A stretch of 64,000 bases of DNA, taken from NCBI RefSeq assembly GCF_011751885.2, contig NZ_CP061771.1, forward strand, positions 496,001 through 560,000. Reading direction: 5' to 3'. Source of the stretch: Salinibacterium sp. ZJ450. GTDB lineage: Bacteria > Actinomycetota > Actinomycetes > Actinomycetales > Microbacteriaceae. Of the stretch, positions 10,490 through 18,502 are shown piece by piece. The translations under genes and the position numbers were made by a program. Under the pieces are notes generated by a model. It saw only the letters and a list, made by a program, of their open reading frames with translations, did not search any database and was not told the DNA's origin. How positions within the stretch are numbered: position 1 is the first letter of the stretch; every line of letters starts with the position of its first letter.

Positions 10490-10542
10490 GGGGTTCTCAC
10501 ACCATGCGGGGCTACATAGCGCCGCATGGTGTGAGAAACCCC
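10490..10542. terminator. Long near-perfect palindrome between convergent genes
   Basis: Left arm ggggttctcacaccatgcgg (10490-10509) pairs with ccgcatggtgtgagaaacccc (10522-10542), with one extra base, around a 12-base loop. It lies between the SpoIIM-like gene and the convergent DUF58 gene. It could end both transcripts or be an interspersed palindromic element. There is no T-run. Confidence 0.65.
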
Positions 10543-10572
10543 GCGCGGTCCGGCGAGGTCCGGCGCGGGCGC

Positions 10573-11883
10573 TTACAGCCGCCCGGCCTGCTTCAACGTG
10601 AGGTACTTGTCGGCGAGCAGCGGCGGCAGGTCGGCTGGCGCGCCGGTGACCACCTCGCCGCCGAGCTGACGGATCGCCGCGGATACCCGCGCACTGTCGA
10701 GCAGCGCCCGCTCCGCGGCGGCGGCCTGATACACCTGCCGTTTGTCGTCACGGGAGCGGGTGGCATCCAGCACCGACGGATCCGTCACCGACGACACCAC
10801 GACCAGGTGCTTGCGGGTCAGTTGCGGCAGCACCGAGAGCAGGCCGCGGGATGCCCCGGCCGCGTCGATCGAGGTCATGATCACCACGAGGGCGCGCTGC
10901 GAGGTGATCGAGCGCACCAGTCCCGGAACCGCCGACCAGTCCAGCTCGATCAGTTCCGGCTCGATCGGCGCCATCGTGTTCACCATGCGGGACAGCAGCT
11001 CGGGGCCGGTGGCGCCCTGCACCCGGCCGCGCACCCTGCGGTCGTACACGGCCAGGTCGACCCGGTCGCCGGCATGCGTCGCCAGCGCGGCGAGCAGCAG
11101 TGACGACTCGAACGCCGTGTCGAGCCGCGGCTCGTTGGCGATGCGGGCGGCGGACGTGCGTCCGCTGTCGATGATGACCACGACCCGACGGTCACGTTCC
11201 GGGCGCCAGGTGCGCACGACGAGCTTCGCCCCGCCGCCCGGCTCGATGCGACGGGCGGTCGCCCGCCAGTCGATGGAGCGCACATCGTCGCCGCGCACGT
11301 ACTCGCGCAGACTGTCGAACTCGGTGCCCTGACCGCGGATCATCACCGAGGTGCGGCCGTCGAGCTCACGCAGCCGGGCCAGCCGCGAGGGCAGGTGGCG
11401 GCGTGAATTGAACGGCGGGAGCACCCGGATCGTCCCGGGCAGCGCGATGGTCGCCTGCCGGGCGGCCAGCCGCAACGGGCCGAACGAGCGCACCGTCACG
11501 TGTGCGGCCCGGCGCTCGCCGCGACGGAACGGGGTGAGGGATGTCGTGATGGTGCGGCGTTCCCCGGCGGGGATCGACACCCGGGCCCGTGCCGGGCTGG
11601 CGCCCGCCGACGGCTGCCAGGCGTCGCGCGTTATCCCACGCACCGGGCGCGATCCGGTGTTGGTGAGGTACAGCGTCGAGGTCACCGTCTCGCCGAGGCG
11701 CACCCGGCCGGGCAGGTCGCGGTGCAGCTGCAGCGCGCGCGGGCTGCCGGCCAGCAGCAGGTCCACCACGATGAGCACCACGACCAGGCCGAGCCACCAC
11801 AGCACCACGACGGGATCGTCCAGCGCCACCAGCGGCACGATGCCTGCCGCCACGAGCAGCACCAGCCATCCGCTCAGCGCCAT
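10573..11883 (-). CDS. DUF58 domain-containing protein
   Basis: A 436-residue protein starting MALSGWLVLL. Two N-terminal membrane helices (about residues 4-45) are followed by a beta-rich domain and then the DUF58 core, with FDSLREYVRGDDVRSIDWRATARR as the family signature (GDDxRxIdW). A von Willebrand A-like region follows (VVVIIDSG). The longer frame upstream overlaps the moxR gene and is rejected. It is last in a five-gene operon, 22 bases after moxR. DUF58 and MoxR proteins act together as chaperone-like or cofactor-insertion modules; the client here is unknown. Confidence 0.88.
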   Translation of the reverse strand: MALSGWLVLLVAAGIVPLVALDDPVVVLWWLGLVVVLIVVDLLLAGSPRALQLHRDLPGRVRLGETVTSTLYLTNTGSRPVRGITRDAWQPSAGASPARARVSIPAGERRTITTSLTPFRRGERRAAHVTVRSFGPLRLAARQATIALPGTIRVLPPFNSRRHLPSRLARLRELDGRTSVMIRGQGTEFDSLREYVRGDDVRSIDWRATARRIEPGGGAKLVVRTWRPERDRRVVVIIDSGRTSAARIANEPRLDTAFESSLLLAALATHAGDRVDLAVYDRRVRGRVQGATGPELLSRMVNTMAPIEPELIELDWSAVPGLVRSITSQRALVVIMTSIDAAGASRGLLSVLPQLTRKHLVVVSSVTDPSVLDATRSRDDKRQVYQAAAAERALLDSARVSAAIRQLGGEVVTGAPADLPPLLADKYLTLKQAGRL

Positions 11884-11905
11884 GAGTCGAGTCCCATCCG
11901 CAGCA

Positions 11906-12871
11906 TCAGATCGGCACCTGCACCTGCTGCATGATCGAGCGCAGGATGGCGTCAGCGGACACGCCCTCCAGTTCGGCTTCGGGCCGCAGCTGGATGCGGT
12001 GCCGCAGCACCGGCAGCACCATCGCCTGGATGTGGTCAGGGGTGATCGCGTCGAAGCCCTGCAGCCACGCCCACGCCTTAGAGGCGGCGAGCAGCGCCGT
12101 CGTGCCACGCGGCGACACGCCCAGCTTCACCGACGGCGACTGACGGGTGGCGCGGGCCAGATCCACCGCATAAGCGAGCACGTCGGCGGATGCGCCGACC
12201 CTGCCGACCGCGGCCTGGCCTGCGCTCAGCTGCGCGGCATCGAGCACCGGGGTGACGCCGGCCGCGGCGAGGTCGCGCGGGTTGAAGCCGGCGGCGTGCC
12301 TGGTCAGCACCTCCACCTCGGCATCCCGGGCCGGCAGGTCGAGCACCAGTTTCATCAGGAACCGGTCGAGCTGCGCCTCGGGCAGCGTGTACGTGCCCTC
12401 GTACTCGATCGGGTTCTGGGTGGCGGCGACCAGGAACGGGGACGGCAGCGGCCGGGTGATGCCGTCAACTGAGACCTGACGTTCCTCCATCGCCTCGAGC
12501 AGGGCCGACTGGGTCTTCGGAGGAGTGCGGTTGATCTCGTCGGCGAGCAGGATGTTGGTGAACACCGGCCCCTGCCGGAACTCGAAGTCGCCGGCCCGCG
12601 CGTCGTAGACCAGCGAACCGGTGATGTCGCCGGGCATCAGGTCCGGCGTGAACTGCACACGCTTGGTGTCGAGGTGCAGCGCGTGGCTGAGCGTGCGCAC
12701 CAGCAGCGTCTTGGCGACGCCGGGCACCCCCTCCAGCAGCACGTGCCCGCCCGCGAGCAGCGCGATGATCAGCCCGGTGACGGCACCGTCCTGACCGACG
12801 ACCGCCTTGCCGACCTCTGTACGCACCCGGCCGAAGGCATCCCGCAGTTCATGATCTGTCATCGGTGTCAT
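11906..12871 (-). CDS. MoxR family AAA+ ATPase
   Basis: A 321-residue AAA+ protein with Walker A GVPGVAKT (about residues 48-55), Walker B ILLADEINR, and sensor and MoxR features (PLPSPFLVAATQNPIEYEGTY region, arginine finger QLDRFLMK). A C-terminal lid domain completes the family length. Its ATG overlaps the stop of the DUF4350 gene (ATGA), showing translational coupling. MoxR ATPases remodel partner proteins, usually a neighbouring DUF58/VWA protein, which is encoded directly downstream. Confidence 0.93.
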   Translation of the reverse strand: MTPMTDHELRDAFGRVRTEVGKAVVGQDGAVTGLIIALLAGGHVLLEGVPGVAKTLLVRTLSHALHLDTKRVQFTPDLMPGDITGSLVYDARAGDFEFRQGPVFTNILLADEINRTPPKTQSALLEAMEERQVSVDGITRPLPSPFLVAATQNPIEYEGTYTLPEAQLDRFLMKLVLDLPARDAEVEVLTRHAAGFNPRDLAAAGVTPVLDAAQLSAGQAAVGRVGASADVLAYAVDLARATRQSPSVKLGVSPRGTTALLAASKAWAWLQGFDAITPDHIQAMVLPVLRHRIQLRPEAELEGVSADAILRSIMQQVQVPI

Positions 12872-14061
12872 TCTTTCTGTTCTGAGGTCGGTCGGCTGGC
12901 GCGAGCCGCCGTCGTTTCGAGTCGGGTCAGGTCGTCGGACAGTGTCATCAGGTCGGCGTCGCTACCCGGCTGCGCGTCGAGCAGGATCGCCCGCACCGTG
13001 GGAAGCGGCCAGCCGGTGGCCGCGGCGGTGGCGGCCAGGATCTCGTCGACCGTCGCGCTGCGGGACAGGCCGACGTGGGCGGCGAGCCGTTGCAAGGCGC
13101 CGAGGCGCAGCGAGTCGAGCGCGCGCAGCCGCGCCGAGTTCTTCTCGTACAGCCGCGCCCGACCCTCCGTGGTCTCGCTGGCGCGCACGGTGACCGGCAG
13201 GTTCTCGACCACCAGCGGCCCGAACCGTCGCCCGCGCCAGAGGGCCGCGGCCAGCCCGACCGCGAGCAGCGCGAACGGAATGCCCACCGTCCACGGCGGC
13301 ATCAGCTCTTCGGGGGTGAGGGCGGCATTCTCGACGTCGGCGATCGAGGGCAGGTACCAGATCAGGGTGTCCGTGCCGCCGAACAGCGTCAGCGCGAGGG
13401 CGGCGTTGCCCTCCAACGCCACCGTTTCGTTGCGGAGCGCCGTGGTCGTGCCGAGCACCGTGACGGATGCCTCCGCCGCGGCATCCGCGGGCAGCTGGAT
13501 GAGCGAGTACACGTCGTCTCCGCTGCCGAGGCAGGCCACCGCGTCGGCGGACGGGTCGGTGAGGCGATAGCCGGAGCCATCACCGGTGACGGATGACGCG
13601 TTATCGACGGCCCGCACGCCGCAGTCGGCGTCGAGCACCCCGGACACGTTGCCGGCCGCTTCCACCGCGGGGGCGAGCGCGTTCAGCTGACCGAAGTCGG
13701 GGTCGATCACGATCAGGTGGGTGGCGAGGTCCGTCGTCTGGCGAAGCTGGTCTTCGGTGAGAAAACCGGACGGGTCGAAGAGCACGATCGTGGTGTCTTC
13801 CAGACCGGCGGATGTCGCTTCCTTGCGCGTCTGGTCGAGCGACACCGTCGGGACGACTTCCACGCCCTGATCGCGCATCACCTCGGCGAGAGCGCGGGAG
13901 CCCTCCGGTGCCGCGTTCGTCGGCGACAGCGGGTCGCCGCCGGCGCTGGAGCCGACGAGCGCGAAGACGATGACCCCGACCAGCACGGCGAACAGGGCGG
14001 CGAGCACCCAGAACAGCGACTTCCGACCCGCGGCGCGCACGGTGGGGGTGGTGACGGTCAC
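12868..14061 (-). CDS. DUF4350 domain-containing membrane protein
   Basis: A 397-residue protein with an N-terminal membrane helix (about residues 16-36, LFWVLAALFAVLVGVIVFAL), an extracytoplasmic DUF4350 domain (DPLSPTNAAPEGSRALAEVM, the family's characteristic start; VLFDPSGFLTEDQL), a second helix near residue 250, and a cytosolic Arg/Ala-rich tail. It overlaps both neighbours by four bases (ATGA) inside the DUF4129-DUF4350-MoxR-DUF58 operon. The role is unknown beyond association with that complex. Confidence 0.82.
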   Translation of the reverse strand: MTVTTPTVRAAGRKSLFWVLAALFAVLVGVIVFALVGSSAGGDPLSPTNAAPEGSRALAEVMRDQGVEVVPTVSLDQTRKEATSAGLEDTTIVLFDPSGFLTEDQLRQTTDLATHLIVIDPDFGQLNALAPAVEAAGNVSGVLDADCGVRAVDNASSVTGDGSGYRLTDPSADAVACLGSGDDVYSLIQLPADAAAEASVTVLGTTTALRNETVALEGNAALALTLFGGTDTLIWYLPSIADVENAALTPEELMPPWTVGIPFALLAVGLAAALWRGRRFGPLVVENLPVTVRASETTEGRARLYEKNSARLRALDSLRLGALQRLAAHVGLSRSATVDEILAATAAATGWPLPTVRAILLDAQPGSDADLMTLSDDLTRLETTAARASRPTSEQKE

Positions 14062-14750
14062 GAAAGTGCTCCGGTCGGTGCCCCCGGCGGCGTCGGCAGT
14101 GCGGGACGGGTCGCGCGCAGGGCCTGCTCCAGCGCCGCGACCTGCTGGTACTGCTCGGCGGTGCCGGTTTTGCCGAGGTAGCGCACCCCGTCGAACGCGG
14201 TGGCCGCCGCCTCCAGGCCGGCAGCGTGTTCTCGGAAGGTGCCGCCGGCGCGGCGGGCGAAGTCATGCGCGGTGGTGCCGGGGCTGGTGGTCACGATCGT
14301 GCGTTCGGCCAGGCCGCGGGCGATGGCGCGGAACATCTCCGCGATCGCGAGGTTCCATTCCGACCGGGCCGCGGCGGACTGCGCTGCGCTGCGCTGCTCC
14401 GCCGCGGTGCGCGCGTCGTCGTCGCCGAACAGCAAGCCGGCGGCGCGGCTGCGGCGGTTCAGGCGGGGCAGTCCGAAGATCAGGAAGGCGACGACCAGTG
14501 CCACCAGCACGATGGCACCGAACACGGCGAACGCCAGGAACGGGGGTCCGTCGCCGCCGTCGAACTGCAACGAGCTGAACCACTCCCAGATCGACTGCGC
14601 CAGCATGTCGAACCAGTTGGGGCGGGCTGCCTGGTACGCGGGGTCGGTGAGTTCGCGCAGGATCCAGTCGCGCGCCTCGTCAGCGTCGGGATCCAGAGGC
14701 ACGTCGAGCGGGAGCGGCAAGCCTGGCTGCAACAGTGCCGGCAGCCTCAT
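14058..14750 (-). CDS. DUF4129 domain-containing protein
   Basis: A 230-residue protein starting MRLPALLQPG at 14750, where the ATG overlaps the TGA of the upstream gene. The longer frame to 15260 is a shadow of that gene. One hydrophobic helix is seen (about residues 75-97, FLAFAVFGAIVLVALVVAFLI). The C-terminal DUF4129 domain has EWNLAIAEMFRAIARGLAERT and SPGTTAHDFARRAG. These domains often sit with transglutaminase-like or MoxR/DUF58 systems, as here. Confidence 0.85.
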   Translation of the reverse strand: MRLPALLQPGLPLPLDVPLDPDADEARDWILRELTDPAYQAARPNWFDMLAQSIWEWFSSLQFDGGDGPPFLAFAVFGAIVLVALVVAFLIFGLPRLNRRSRAAGLLFGDDDARTAAEQRSAAQSAAARSEWNLAIAEMFRAIARGLAERTIVTTSPGTTAHDFARRAGGTFREHAAGLEAAATAFDGVRYLGKTGTAEQYQQVAALEQALRATRPALPTPPGAPTGALS

Positions 14751-16078
14751 GCCCAAGGCGACTGCGCGGCGGCCGCCGACCGGGCCGCCTGGCTCCCGAC
14801 ATCCGGTCGCGACGCTGGCAACAGCGGATCGGGCACGCGGTCGTCCCCGGCCTGACGGGCCTCGACAAACCGGGTGAGCTCCAGGTCGAGGCCTTCCTTG
14901 CGAATGCGGAGGTCGAGATAGAGCAGGCCTGTGGTCGCGGCCGAGACCACCAGGGTGATCGCGGTGATCACCAGAGTGACCGCGATGAGGAGCACGTAGG
15001 TGACAACCGCCGCGATGATCGCGGTCGTGGGGTCTCCGCCGATCGTCAGCAGCGGGATCGCGAGGCTGAACACGATGGAGAGCGGCGCGGACACGATCTG
15101 GCCCGCCACGCTGAGGATGACGTTCACCAGCAGCAGGATGCCGAGCGTGCGCCAGAAGTAGCCGTTCGTCAGCGACCAGGAGCGGGCCATGGCATCGCGC
15201 AGCGACAGGCGTTCGATCATCAGCGCGCTCGGCACCATGGCGAGCTTGGTGCTGAGCCACGCGCCCAGGACAACGAGGCCGAGCGTCCCGATGAGGCTGA
15301 TCGCGACAGCGCCCGCGAAGCCGGCGTCGCCGAGCTGTCCAACAAAGAAAACGAGCAGCGCCACGATTGCCATCGCGATGACCACCACCAACGTCAGCAA
15401 CAGGATCCAGCCGACCAGTGCGCCGATGCGACCCTTGGCCAGCCGCCAGAGTCCGCGGAAGCGCAGCTTCTCACCGAGCGTGGCCCGACCGACTTCGAGC
15501 ACGATGATGCCCTGCATCATCCCGGCCGCGATCAGCGACAGCACGAAGGGGATGATCGCCGACAGCAGGATGGCTGCGGTGGCGCCGGCGGTGACGGTGT
15601 CGACATCCTGACCGGTGGCCATGTCCGCACGAGAGATGGCGATCGCCGTGACCACGCTGAGTACCACCAGCGTGACGGCCATCACGATGCCCTGCATCAG
15701 CAGGGACATGCCGAACGTGGGCTTCGGGTTACGGCGCAGCACCTGGAACGAGGCACCGAGGATGGTGCCGAGGCTGAGCGGCCGCAGCGGGATCAGGCCG
15801 GGCTTCGGCGGAGGCGTCCACCCGGGAGCGCCGGTCAGCGCCGGCGCACCGAACGGGGCGCCAGCCGGGGCGGCGTACTGCCCGTACGGCCGGGGAGCCG
15901 GTTGCCCGTAGGGCAGGGGAGCCGGTTGCCCGTAGGGCGAAGGTGCCGGGGCGGGCTGCCCATACGGCGAGGGCGCCTGAGCCGGCTGCCCGTACTGCGG
16001 TGGCACGAACTGGGGAGCCGCCGGCGGCGGCGGCACAGCGTTGCCGGCGGGTGGTTGCCACGTCTGGTCGTCGGACAC
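14747..16078 (-). CDS. Membrane protein with glycerophosphodiester-phosphodiesterase membrane-type domain
   Basis: A 443-residue protein. The first ~95 residues are a Pro/Gln/Tyr-rich cytosolic tail with repeated YGQPAP units (at least six). Then comes LRPLSLGTILGASFQVLRRNP, the usual entry to the GPDPase-membrane/DUF7847-like domain, and six or more hydrophobic segments. No phosphodiesterase domain is present, so it is not an enzyme by itself. It is first in the five-gene minus-strand operon and divergent from mtrA, 102 bases away. The Pro-rich tail suggests a protein-binding surface. Confidence 0.8.
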   Translation of the reverse strand: MSDDQTWQPPAGNAVPPPPAAPQFVPPQYGQPAQAPSPYGQPAPAPSPYGQPAPLPYGQPAPRPYGQYAAPAGAPFGAPALTGAPGWTPPPKPGLIPLRPLSLGTILGASFQVLRRNPKPTFGMSLLMQGIVMAVTLVVLSVVTAIAISRADMATGQDVDTVTAGATAAILLSAIIPFVLSLIAAGMMQGIIVLEVGRATLGEKLRFRGLWRLAKGRIGALVGWILLLTLVVVIAMAIVALLVFFVGQLGDAGFAGAVAISLIGTLGLVVLGAWLSTKLAMVPSALMIERLSLRDAMARSWSLTNGYFWRTLGILLLVNVILSVAGQIVSAPLSIVFSLAIPLLTIGGDPTTAIIAAVVTYVLLIAVTLVITAITLVVSAATTGLLYLDLRIRKEGLDLELTRFVEARQAGDDRVPDPLLPASRPDVGSQAARSAAAAQSPWA

Positions 16079-16180
16079 CGATGATTCCCCATTCTCACCG
16101 CAAGTGATTTCGCCCAGTGGGCGATCCCATCCATGCTTTCACACTCCGATACTCTTTAGCCAAAGACTCAACTACCCGAG

Positions 16181-16870
16181 ATGAGGAGTATGTCCGCGCG
16201 AATCCTGGTCGTCGACGACGACACCGCCCTGGCCGAGATGATCGGCATCGTGCTGCGCACGGAAGGGTTCGACCCGCACTTCGCCGCAGATGGCAGTGCG
16301 GCGCTCGCGGCATTCCACGAGTCCACCCCCGACCTGGTGCTGCTCGACCTGATGCTTCCCGGCGTCGACGGCATCGAGGTGTGCCGCCAAATCCGCGCCG
16401 AAAGCGGCGTGCCGATCATCATGCTGACCGCGAAGAGCGACACCGCGGATGTCGTGAAGGGGCTGGAGAGCGGCGCCGACGACTATGTCGTGAAGCCCTT
16501 CAACCCCAGAGAATTGGTTGCGCGCATCCGCACCCGACTGCGCCCCTCGACGGAGACCACCGCCGACGTGCTGCACGTCGGAGATCTGACTCTGGATGTC
16601 GCCGGGCACGAGGTGCGCCGCGGCGAGAGCAAGATCAACCTGACCCCACTCGAGTTCGAGCTGCTGCTCGCCCTCACCCTGAAACCGCAGCAGGTGTTCA
16701 CCCGCGAGATGCTGCTGGAACAGGTGTGGGGTTACCACTACAAGGCCGACACGCGCCTGGTGAACGTGCACGTGCAACGGCTGCGCGCCAAGGTCGAGGA
16801 AGACCCCGACAACCCGCGCATCGTCATGACCGTGCGCGGGGTCGGATACCGCGCCGGCGCAACTGCTTAG
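16181..16870 (+). CDS. mtrA: Response regulator MtrA (OmpR family)
   Basis: A 229-residue two-component regulator. The receiver domain carries the acidic pocket in VVDDD, the phospho-acceptor Asp in LVLLDLMLPG and the Lys in YVVKPFNP. The C-terminal winged helix has LTPLEFELLLAL and DTRLVNVHVQRLRAKVE. It is followed after six bases by the sensor kinase and then lpqB, the invariant actinobacterial mtrAB-lpqB order, which makes the MtrA call firm. MtrA controls cell-wall hydrolases and division genes. The start could also be ATG 16190 (MSARILVV); a GAGGAG lies too close to it to decide. Confidence 0.94.
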   Translation: MRSMSARILVVDDDTALAEMIGIVLRTEGFDPHFAADGSAALAAFHESTPDLVLLDLMLPGVDGIEVCRQIRAESGVPIIMLTAKSDTADVVKGLESGADDYVVKPFNPRELVARIRTRLRPSTETTADVLHVGDLTLDVAGHEVRRGESKINLTPLEFELLLALTLKPQQVFTREMLLEQVWGYHYKADTRLVNVHVQRLRAKVEEDPDNPRIVMTVRGVGYRAGATA

Positions 16871-16876
16871 GGAACG

Positions 16877-18502
16877 ATGACACGCTTCAACGGGACCGGT
16901 CGGCTGGCCGGCCTGACCCGGTTGTGGCGCCGATCCCTGCAGGCCCGCACCGTGATCATCACCGTGCTGTTGTCTGGCCTGGCCGTCAGCGTCATCGTGC
17001 TGTACATGTCGCTGAGTATCCGGGCCAACCTGTTCGACTCCCGGCGCGACCAGGCGCTGGTCGAGGCGGGGCGGGCGGCGCTGCAGGTGCAGCAGATCTT
17101 CGACGGCTCCACGGCGTCCGAACAGATCACCGCGAGCGACCTCGACAGTCTGCGCAATGGCGCGCAGACCGCGATTACCCGCACCACCTCCAGCGCCAGC
17201 GGCACCCGGTTCGCCCTGGTGCGCACGATCGGCCAGGAGCCGACCCTGAACAACATGCAGGGCATCGCCAGCACCGACCTGGTGCTCGACCGGGTGATCT
17301 CCTCCGACATCCGCGAGGCCGTCGCGGCCGCCGATGACCGGTTGTTCTACCAGTCGGTGGCGCTCGTCACCGAGGAGGGGGAGCAGCCCGGCCTCGTCGT
17401 GGGCACCCCGATCGAGGTGCCCACCGCCGGTCAGTATCAGCTGTATCTGGTCTACAACCTGCAGGAGACGCAGGAGACACTCACCTTCGCGCAGCAGACC
17501 CTCGGCATCGGCGGGTTCGCCCTGGTGGCGATGATCGGCGGCATCGCGTTCGTGGTCGCCCGGTTCGTGGTCAGCCCGATCCGGATCGCGGCAGAGACCA
17601 GCCGCAAGCTGGCGAGCGGCCAGCTGGAGCAGCGCATCCCGGAGAAGGGGGAGGACGACATCGCCACCCTCGCCCGGTCGTTCAACGCGATGGCCGACAG
17701 CATGCAGTCGCAGATCACCCAGTTGGCCACGCTGTCCCGGTTGCAGCAACGCTTCGTGTCGGATGTCTCGCATGAGCTCCGCACCCCGCTGACCACCATC
17801 CGCCTGGCCGGGGACGTGCTGTACAACCAGCGGGATGACTTCGACCCGACCACCGCCCGCACCGCCGAACTGCTGCACACCCAGGTGCAGCGGTTCGAGT
17901 TGCTGCTCGCCGACCTGCTTGAGATGAGCCGCTTCGACGCGGGAGTCGCCCAGCTGGAGACCGAGCCGACCAACCTGGTGCGGCTGGTGGAAGACGCCAT
18001 GGAGTCGGTCACTCCGCTGGCCACCGCGAAGGGCACCGAGCTGCGGCTGGTCGCCCCGGGCGGCTACTTCGAAGCGGATGTCGACGCCCGCCGCATCCGT
18101 CGAATCCTGCAGAATCTGCTCGGCAACGCCATCGACCACGGTGAGGGCGAGCCGATCGACGTGTACGTGGACAGCGACGAGAACGCGGTCGCCATCGCGG
18201 TGCGCGACTACGGCATCGGGATGTCGGATGTCGAGAAGGACAGGGTCTTCGACCGGTTCTGGCGGGCAGACCCGTCCCGGCAGCGCAGCACCGGCGGATC
18301 GGGGCTGGGACTGGCGATCTCGCTGGAGGACACCACGCTGCACTCCGGCTGGCTCGATGTCTGGTCCGAGCCGGGAGCCGGCTCCTGCTTCCGGCTGACC
18401 CTTCCGCGGCATCCGCGTCACCAGCTCACGTCGTCGCCGCTCGACCTGCCGCCCACGCATGAGGCGGCAGAGGGGGAGGATGGAACCGATGAACCGTCGT
18501 AG
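16877..18502 (+). CDS. mtrB: Sensor histidine kinase MtrB
   Basis: A 541-residue membrane kinase, partner of MtrA. A first helix near residues 17-40, an extracytoplasmic sensor domain and a second helix near 207-230 are followed by a HAMP linker. Next come the dimerisation/H-box with the phospho-acceptor His in SDVSHELRTPLTTIR and the ATP-binding domain with N-box LLGNAIDHG, G1 DYGIGM and G2 GSGLGLAI. The stop lies 14 bases inside lpqB, so the lipoprotein is translationally coupled. Confidence 0.95.
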   Translation: MTRFNGTGRLAGLTRLWRRSLQARTVIITVLLSGLAVSVIVLYMSLSIRANLFDSRRDQALVEAGRAALQVQQIFDGSTASEQITASDLDSLRNGAQTAITRTTSSASGTRFALVRTIGQEPTLNNMQGIASTDLVLDRVISSDIREAVAAADDRLFYQSVALVTEEGEQPGLVVGTPIEVPTAGQYQLYLVYNLQETQETLTFAQQTLGIGGFALVAMIGGIAFVVARFVVSPIRIAAETSRKLASGQLEQRIPEKGEDDIATLARSFNAMADSMQSQITQLATLSRLQQRFVSDVSHELRTPLTTIRLAGDVLYNQRDDFDPTTARTAELLHTQVQRFELLLADLLEMSRFDAGVAQLETEPTNLVRLVEDAMESVTPLATAKGTELRLVAPGGYFEADVDARRIRRILQNLLGNAIDHGEGEPIDVYVDSDENAVAIAVRDYGIGMSDVEKDRVFDRFWRADPSRQRSTGGSGLGLAISLEDTTLHSGWLDVWSEPGAGSCFRLTLPRHPRHQLTSSPLDLPPTHEAAEGEDGTDEPS

